Below, piece after piece: positions 7,444-11,718 of a DNA stretch of 11,718 bases. Location of the stretch: NCBI GenBank assembly GCA_023459755.1, contig JAEWSS010000053.1:1-11718 (forward strand), written 5' to 3'. Within the stretch, counting starts at the first letter, position 1. The number at the start of each line of letters is the position of its first letter. The DNA comes from Verrucomicrobiota bacterium (GTDB lineage Bacteria > Verrucomicrobiota > Lentisphaeria > Victivallales > Victivallaceae). The translations under genes were made by a program, and so were the position numbers. The notes beneath the pieces are model-generated. The model saw nothing but the letters and a program-made list of their open reading frames with translations. It did no database searches and was not told the DNA's origin.

Positions 7444-8592
7444 ATGAAAACCACGCTTCTTACCAACTGCCATATTATCTCCCCCGAATTCGAGGCGTTC
7501 GACGCCGCGGTGATGATCGAGGGCGATATGATCAAACGCATATATGTTGACGCCGAACAGCTGCCCAAGGCCGACGAGGTCATCGATATCGCCGGCGACA
7601 TGCTGATGCCGGGATTTATCGACGTGCACTGCCACGGCCGCTCCGGTTCCGACTTCTCCGACGCGTCGCTTGACGGACTGACCAGGATTTGTGTTGACAA
7701 GCTCGCCGAGGGCGTCACGTCGCTGCTGCCGACCACCCTTACGCTGCCCGAAACTCAGCTGGCCGCCAGCTTGAAAACCGCCGCCGCCTATGTCGCCGCC
7801 GGTTCCAAAGGCTGCCGCGTTCCCGGCGTTCACCTCGAAGGACCCTACATCAATCCGAAGTGCTGCGGAGCTCAGAATCCCGACTTCGTCCGCAAGCCGG
7901 ACATCGAGGAAGTCCGTCGGCTGAACCGGATTTTCAAGGTGCTCAAGGTCTCCTATGCGGTTGAGACCGAGGGCGGGCCGAAATTCGCCGAAGAGCTGCT
8001 CGCCGAAGGGATCACTCCCTCCTGCGTCCACTCGGCCGCGAGCTACAGCCAGTTCCTTGAAGGCAACGCCCACGGACTGCGCAGCATGTCCCACTTCTGC
8101 AACCAGATGAGCCCGCTGCATCACCGCGACATCGGTCTGGTCGGCGCCGGCTTCCTCTGCGAAGACGTCTACATCGAATTGATCTGCGACAAGCTCCATG
8201 TCTGCCCGGACATGATCAACTTCATCTTCTCGTTCAAGAATGTCGAGCGGATCCAGCTGATCTCCGACGCCATGCGCGCCGCCGGCATGCCGAACGGCGA
8301 ATATGACCTCGGCGGCCTGAACGTGGTCGTGGCCGAAGGCGCCGCCCGGCTCAAGTCCAACGGCGCGCTGGCCGGCAGCACGCTCCAGATCTGCGATGCG
8401 CTTCGCAACGTCTGGGAAGTCACCGGCATGGAACTGACCGAACTGGTCAAGTGCACCAGCTACAACCAGGCCCAACTCATGGGACTGGAAAAAACCGGCA
8501 AAGTCGCCCCCGGCTATCTTGCCGATTTCGCGGTGCTCGACGGCGATTTCAAGGTTGTCAAGACCTTTGTCGGCGGTGTCCGCAAGTTCTAA
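7444..8592 (+). CDS. nagA: N-acetylglucosamine-6-phosphate deacetylase
   Basis: This 382-residue cytoplasmic amidohydrolase removes acetate from GlcNAc-6-phosphate to give glucosamine-6-phosphate, the first committed step of GlcNAc use. Visible motifs are PGFIDVHCHG (56-65, metal-binding His62 and His64), PTTLT (96-100), GVHLEGPYINP (128-138, Glu132), His196 in VHSAAS, SHFCNQMSPLHHR (216-228) and LISDAM (272-277, catalytic Asp275), then LAGSTL (309-314) and the closing GYLADFAVLD (357-366). The length is normal. The second metal histidine is in VHSAA instead of the usual GHS/GHT-x-A, and SHFCNQM replaces the common THLFNAM; both look like subfamily variants that keep the key histidines. The start has AAAGG at 7431-7435. 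It follows the kinase by 20 bases with no terminator, so the two are co-transcribed. NagB is not in the window. Confidence 0.95.
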   Translation: MKTTLLTNCHIISPEFEAFDAAVMIEGDMIKRIYVDAEQLPKADEVIDIAGDMLMPGFIDVHCHGRSGSDFSDASLDGLTRICVDKLAEGVTSLLPTTLTLPETQLAASLKTAAAYVAAGSKGCRVPGVHLEGPYINPKCCGAQNPDFVRKPDIEEVRRLNRIFKVLKVSYAVETEGGPKFAEELLAEGITPSCVHSAASYSQFLEGNAHGLRSMSHFCNQMSPLHHRDIGLVGAGFLCEDVYIELICDKLHVCPDMINFIFSFKNVERIQLISDAMRAAGMPNGEYDLGGLNVVVAEGAARLKSNGALAGSTLQICDALRNVWEVTGMELTELVKCTSYNQAQLMGLEKTGKVAPGYLADFAVLDGDFKVVKTFVGGVRKF

Positions 8593-8601
8593 GTTACCGG
8601 C

Positions 8602-8634
8602 AGGCCGTCCGCTGTAAAAAGCGGGCGGCTTTTT
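8602..8634 (+). terminator. Rho-independent terminator after nagA
   Basis: An 11-base-pair stem with two G-U pairs (8602-8612 with 8621-8631; core GCCGTCCGC / GCGGGCGGC) closes the loop TGTAAAAA and is followed by a run of five T. It begins 10 bases after the nagA stop and separates the kinase-nagA operon from the symporter gene. Confidence 0.88.
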
Positions 8635-8665
8635 CAGTTTAAAATCATCAATTATTTATCATTTT

Positions 8666-8671
8666 TATAAT
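8666..8671 (+). promoter_or_regulatory. Probable -10 box of the symporter gene
   Basis: A perfect TATAAT sits in an AT-rich patch (8636-8672) between the nagA terminator and the symporter start, 35 bases before the ATG. I find no good -35 box at 16-18 bases upstream, so an activator or a different sigma factor may be involved. The rest of 8635-8706 holds only a G-rich, weak ribosome binding site (GGGGG at 8692-8696). Confidence 0.45.
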
Positions 8672-8706
8672 CGGGCGCAAAATCACTGAACGGGGGAACG
8701 GGGTGT

Positions 8707-10530
8707 ATGAACATTCATCTGGCATCGATTGATTGGGCGATAATCATTTCATTTCTGCTGATCACCGTCATTGTCGGTATGGCGGTGGCAAAGCTCTCCA
8801 GTCGCAGCAGCGAGGAATTCTTTTTGGGCGGACGCAACATGCCGTGGTGGCTGCTCGGGTTTTCGATGGTGGCGACGACATTCTCCACCGACACGCCGAA
8901 TTTGGTGACCAATCTGGTTCGCATGAACGGCGTTTTCGGCAACTGGGTGTGGTGGAGCATGCTGCCGACCGGAATGCTGACGGTTTTTCTTTACGCCAAA
9001 TTGTGGCGGCGGTCGGGAACGGTGACCGATCTGGAGTTTTACGAGTTGCGCTATTCCGGAAAACTCGCGGCGTTTCTGCGCGGGTTCCGGGCGGTTTATC
9101 TCGGGTTGCTGTTCAACGTGCTGGTGATGGCCTCGGTTTCGCTGGCGGCGATCAAGATCGGCGGTGCGATGCTTGGTCTTGAGCCGTGGAAAAGCGTATT
9201 GTTCGCCATGGTTGCCACGGTATCGTTTTCGGCGGTCGGCGGGTTGCGCGGCGTGCTGATAACCGACTTTATTCTGTTCATCGTCTCAATGGTCGGCTCG
9301 ATCGGGGCGGCGGTGCTGATCCTGAATCTGCCGGAAGTCGGCGGACTGTCGGGCATGCTCGACAAATTTGCCGCCGATCCCGCACTTTCCGCCAGAATGG
9401 AGGTATACAGCTACCTCAGTAATGACGATCTGGTGGCCATGTTGATTGTCCCGTTCGCGGTTACCTGGTGGAGCATCTGGTATCCGGGCGCCGAACCCGG
9501 CGGCGGCGGCTATCTGGTTCAGCGCATGCTGGCGGCAAAAAATGAAAATCACGCGGTGGCGGCAACGTTGTTCTTCAATGTGGCGCATTACGCGCTCCGT
9601 CCGTGGCCGTGGCTGCTGGTGGCGTTGGCTTCGCTGGTTGTATATCCGAATCTGGACAGTATCCGCGACGCGGTCGGCGGCGCGCTGCCCGCCTCGCAGA
9701 TCAAGGACGACGTCGCCTACTCTCTGATGCTGACCAAACTGCCGGCCGGCTGGCTGGGGCTGATGCTCGCTTCGCTGCTGGCGGCATATATGTCCACGAT
9801 CTCGACGCACCTGAACTGGGGTGCGAGCTATCTGGTAAACGACGTATGGAAAAGATTTTACCGTCCGCAGGCTTCGGCGCGCGAACTGGTGTGGATGGGG
9901 CGGCTGTTCACCGTGCTGCTGATGGTGCTGGCCGGAGTGCTGGCGCTTCAGCTGTCCAGCGCGGTGGACACTTTCTGGATCATGCTGTCGATCGGCGCCG
10001 GAACCGGACTGTTGTTCATGCTGCGCTGGTTCTGGTGGCGCATCAACGCCGCGGCCGAGCTTACGGCGATGATCGCGTCGTTTGTAATGGCGATCTTCTT
10101 TATGGTATTGAAGAACAGCGGCAGTATGCTGCAGTTCAACGAATGGCAGGCGATGATAATTTCGGTGGCGGCCAGTACGGTCTGCTGGGTGCTGGCGGCT
10201 TATTTCGGGCCGAAAACATCCAAGGAGCGGCTCCGGTCGTTCGTCGAAGCGATCAATCCCGGCGGTCCGGGGTGGAAGCGGGTGTTCGACGAGGCGGCGG
10301 TGGAGGGGCGGCCGATCAAGCCGGCTCATGCGGCACAGAATGTGACGCGCGGAATTCTGGCGGCGGTTATCTCGTGCTTTGCGGTTTACGCCGCACTGTT
10401 CGCGGCTGGCGAATTCATCTATTCGCGCACACTGCGCGGAACCATTTTGTCGGTTGCGGCGGCGGTGGCGGTAGTGGCTGTCGCCCGCATCTGGAAAAAG
10501 ATCAAGGCGGCGGACTGCAAAGTCAACTGA
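8707..10530 (+). CDS. Sodium:solute symporter (SSS family)
   Basis: This 607-residue inner-membrane protein belongs to the SSS family, which couples sodium entry to uptake of sugars or other small solutes. The first membrane segment spans about residues 8-28, followed by the family motif EEFFLGGRNMPWW (36-48), then about a dozen further hydrophobic segments. The conserved segment AAYMSTISTHLNWGASYLVNDVW (about 359-381) contains Ser363, Thr364, Ser366 and Thr367 where the vSGLT-type sodium site has its serines. After a cytoplasmic stretch with the GGPGW motif (519-523), two additional membrane segments (about 548-570 and 578-595) end the protein in a basic tail, making it longer than a typical ~500-residue member. 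The substrate cannot be read from sequence; the setting suggests an amino sugar, uronate or oligosaccharide. It has its own promoter region and terminator. Confidence 0.93.
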   Translation: MNIHLASIDWAIIISFLLITVIVGMAVAKLSSRSSEEFFLGGRNMPWWLLGFSMVATTFSTDTPNLVTNLVRMNGVFGNWVWWSMLPTGMLTVFLYAKLWRRSGTVTDLEFYELRYSGKLAAFLRGFRAVYLGLLFNVLVMASVSLAAIKIGGAMLGLEPWKSVLFAMVATVSFSAVGGLRGVLITDFILFIVSMVGSIGAAVLILNLPEVGGLSGMLDKFAADPALSARMEVYSYLSNDDLVAMLIVPFAVTWWSIWYPGAEPGGGGYLVQRMLAAKNENHAVAATLFFNVAHYALRPWPWLLVALASLVVYPNLDSIRDAVGGALPASQIKDDVAYSLMLTKLPAGWLGLMLASLLAAYMSTISTHLNWGASYLVNDVWKRFYRPQASARELVWMGRLFTVLLMVLAGVLALQLSSAVDTFWIMLSIGAGTGLLFMLRWFWWRINAAAELTAMIASFVMAIFFMVLKNSGSMLQFNEWQAMIISVAASTVCWVLAAYFGPKTSKERLRSFVEAINPGGPGWKRVFDEAAVEGRPIKPAHAAQNVTRGILAAVISCFAVYAALFAAGEFIYSRTLRGTILSVAAAVAVVAVARIWKKIKAADCKVN

Positions 10531-10627
10531 CGCGGCGGCGGCGGCACAGCCATGTTCGCGGCTGCGCCCGCCGTGGAATTTCAGCGGCGGCGGTGACAGA
10601 CCGTCGAACCGCGGAGCGGAAATAAAT
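10531..10627. other. GC-rich spacer, no gene seen
   Basis: This 97-base stretch between the symporter stop and its terminator hairpin is rich in CGG/CGGC runs. It has one short inverted pair (CAGCC...GGCTG at about 10547-10564) and a 14-codon ATG frame with no ribosome binding site. I see no convincing gene or regulatory element in it. Confidence 0.5.
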
Positions 10628-10664
10628 AAAAAGCGGAAAGACCTGAAAAGTCTTTCCGCTTTTT
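10628..10664. terminator. Strong bidirectional terminator between convergent genes
   Basis: A perfect 15-base-pair inverted repeat (AAAAAGCGGAAAGAC / GTCTTTCCGCTTTTT) surrounds the 7-base loop CTGAAAA. T-runs follow on both strands. It serves the symporter on the plus strand and the hypothetical gene ending at 10679 on the minus strand. Confidence 0.95.
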
Positions 10665-10678
10665 TTATCGTTCGGCGG

Positions 10679-11581
10679 TCAATATTCCGGGATTGACGTG
10701 AGTGGCGTTCGCCCTTCATCGTCCGGCGCGGTCAAAGTCAGGGTAAACGACGCGCCGTCGGTTGTGTAGAACGGCGGTTGGCCGGTGTAGGGGCTGACCG
10801 GAATTTTGTCCAGATATTCCGGAACCAGCTTCGCAAGGGTCGCCGGATATGCGCCGCGTTCCGCCCGGTGGCACTTCAGCGCCAGACCGATGACGTCCTG
10901 CACGATGGAGGCGCGTCCGATCAATGCCCGGCGTTCTGGATTGTCGGAATTTGGACTGCTGGTCATGTTGATCGGTTCAAAGACTTCGCACGTTTCAAGC
11001 TCCGCATAATATGGCCGCACCTCGAGCGCATGGGAGAGGCTTTTGGCAAAAGTTGCGTACATGGCGGGAACGGCGACAAATTCACCGTAGTTCTCCGGTG
11101 AAATATTATCAAGGCAACCCAGAAAATATTCCGAATCGGATGGGACGCGAACCCGGCGTGTTTTCATAAATTCCAACGCACGGCGGTAGTCCGGGGCATA
11201 TTCGGGGGCGTCGGGGCCTAATTTGACAACATTTTCAGCCCAGATATTGCGACAGGCGCCCCGGACAAGTTCGGTGATAATGAGCGGCGAATCGTTCAGA
11301 ATATCTTCATCAAGTACGGTGATTTTCATGAGTTCGGGGATGATTTTCTCCGGATGTCCGGTTTCACGATACAGCGCGGCACGGCCGACGCGAAGTTTGG
11401 CATATTCTCTGGACTGCGACAGCATGGGAAAATAATCGACCGTTTTATCCGCCGTCATGCGTTTCAACAACTTCAACCTATTGTCGCAATATTCGTCCAT
11501 TTGCGGGGAATCAAAAATTTGCAGGGTATATTCACGTTCTTCGGGGGATATTTTGAACGATTCCGAGGAGTCGTCCGGCAT
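10679..11581 (-). CDS. Hypothetical protein with GspG-like C-terminus; probably the 3' part of an interrupted gene
   Basis: This 300-residue frame encodes a soluble-looking protein without a signal peptide or membrane segment. Residues 15-190 appear mostly helical (for example SREYAKLRVGRAALYRETG, 57-75) and match no domain I can name. Residues 227-285 resemble the C-terminal part of type II secretion major pseudopilins (GspG): a helix, then RGAYPATLAKLVPEYL (242-257), IPVSPYTGQP (260-269) and a final beta strand. Such tails recur in exported hypothetical proteins of the Planctomycetes-Verrucomicrobia group. The first ATG has no ribosome binding site and directly follows an in-frame TAG that ends the frame at 11582-11718. 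I therefore think this is the larger piece of one gene broken by a nonsense codon, although two abutting genes cannot be excluded. The function is unknown. Confidence 0.6.
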   Translation of the reverse strand: MPDDSSESFKISPEEREYTLQIFDSPQMDEYCDNRLKLLKRMTADKTVDYFPMLSQSREYAKLRVGRAALYRETGHPEKIIPELMKITVLDEDILNDSPLIITELVRGACRNIWAENVVKLGPDAPEYAPDYRRALEFMKTRRVRVPSDSEYFLGCLDNISPENYGEFVAVPAMYATFAKSLSHALEVRPYYAELETCEVFEPINMTSSPNSDNPERRALIGRASIVQDVIGLALKCHRAERGAYPATLAKLVPEYLDKIPVSPYTGQPPFYTTDGASFTLTLTAPDDEGRTPLTSIPEY

Positions 11582-11718
11582 CTAATGCTTATATCCGCAT
11601 AACGGCAGCTGCAGCAGCTTGGAATCGAAACACTTGGCCAGTTCATTTTTTGCGGCCGCCAACTCCGGCGGAAGCTCAGGCTTCATAAATTTTGCGGTCA
11701 CACCGTCCTGTTGCGCCG
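11582..11718 (-). CDS. 3' end of hypothetical protein, stops at in-frame TAG just before the next ATG
   Basis: Reading the minus strand from the window edge, 44 codons are open and end with TAG at 11582-11584. The piece is helical and charged (PPELAAAKNELAKCF) and closes with LPLCGYKH. It continues beyond the window. The next ATG follows the stop with no gap and in the same frame, so the pair reads as one protein apart from a single amber codon. No function is recognisable in this piece; its likely role is as the N-terminal region of the GspG-tailed protein next to it. Confidence 0.55.
   Translation of the reverse strand, partial: AQQDGVTAKFMKPELPPELAAAKNELAKCFDSKLLQLPLCGYKH

Noticed and set aside
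7381..8475. 364-codon minus-strand frame opposite nagA
   Set aside because: This is a shadow frame of a well-supported gene; its composition is low-complexity Gly/Val/Asp and no motif is recognisable. The same applies to the frames opposite the kinase (6131-7378) and the GH84-like gene (1239-2276, 2865-3806).
10552..10596. 14-codon ATG frame in the spacer after the symporter
   Set aside because: It has no ribosome binding site and its composition is that of a GC-rich spacer; nothing suggests translation.
10531..10627. CGG-rich run as a possible repeat array
   Set aside because: The units are irregular and too short; this looks like ordinary GC-rich spacer rather than a tandem or CRISPR-like array.
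9286..10719. 477-codon minus-strand frame
   Set aside because: It is antisense to the symporter, rich in Arg/His/Gln from GC-rich complementary codons, crosses a strong terminator and has no family motifs.

Overview
The window reads as part of the chromosome of a GC-rich, carbohydrate-degrading bacterium. The gene content (a secreted GH84-like enzyme with a family-9-like carbohydrate-binding module, a long SSS symporter, an unusual ROK-like kinase, and a protein with a GspG-like C-terminus) fits the Lentisphaerota/Verrucomicrobiota, perhaps a gut Victivallales-type organism. That placement rests on protein style only; there is no rRNA or other marker here. I see no mobile element, CRISPR array, tRNA or rRNA.

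Layout. (1) Positions 1-3794, plus strand: the tail of a hexapeptide-repeat O-acetyltransferase, a WecG/TagA/CpsF-type glycosyltransferase and a 944-residue secreted GH84-like glycosidase. The genes overlap by 14 and 4 bases and end at a strong bidirectional terminator. (2) Positions 3857-5851, minus strand: fructuronate reductase (SDR-type UxuB) followed by mannonate dehydratase (UxuA), 3 bases apart. (3) Positions 5852-6028: a 177-base divergent control region with two predicted promoters, each overlapped by its own AT-rich palindrome. (4) Positions 6029-8592, plus strand: a ROK-like sugar kinase with an extra N-terminal region, then N-acetylglucosamine-6-phosphate deacetylase (NagA), then a terminator. 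(5) Positions 8707-10530, plus strand: a sodium:solute symporter with its own probable promoter and a strong terminator. (6) Positions 10679-11718, minus strand: a GspG-tailed hypothetical protein whose reading frame is interrupted by one amber codon.

How the genes may work together. The secreted enzyme would release GlcNAc-type sugars, the symporter may import sugars, and the kinase plus NagA would take GlcNAc to glucosamine-6-phosphate. UxuB and UxuA turn fructuronate, derived from glucuronate, into 2-keto-3-deoxygluconate. Amino-sugar and uronate catabolism facing each other across one control region suggests use of polymers that contain both, such as glycosaminoglycans. This is inference: NagB, UxaC, KdgK, Eda, polysaccharide lyases and a regulator gene are not in the window.
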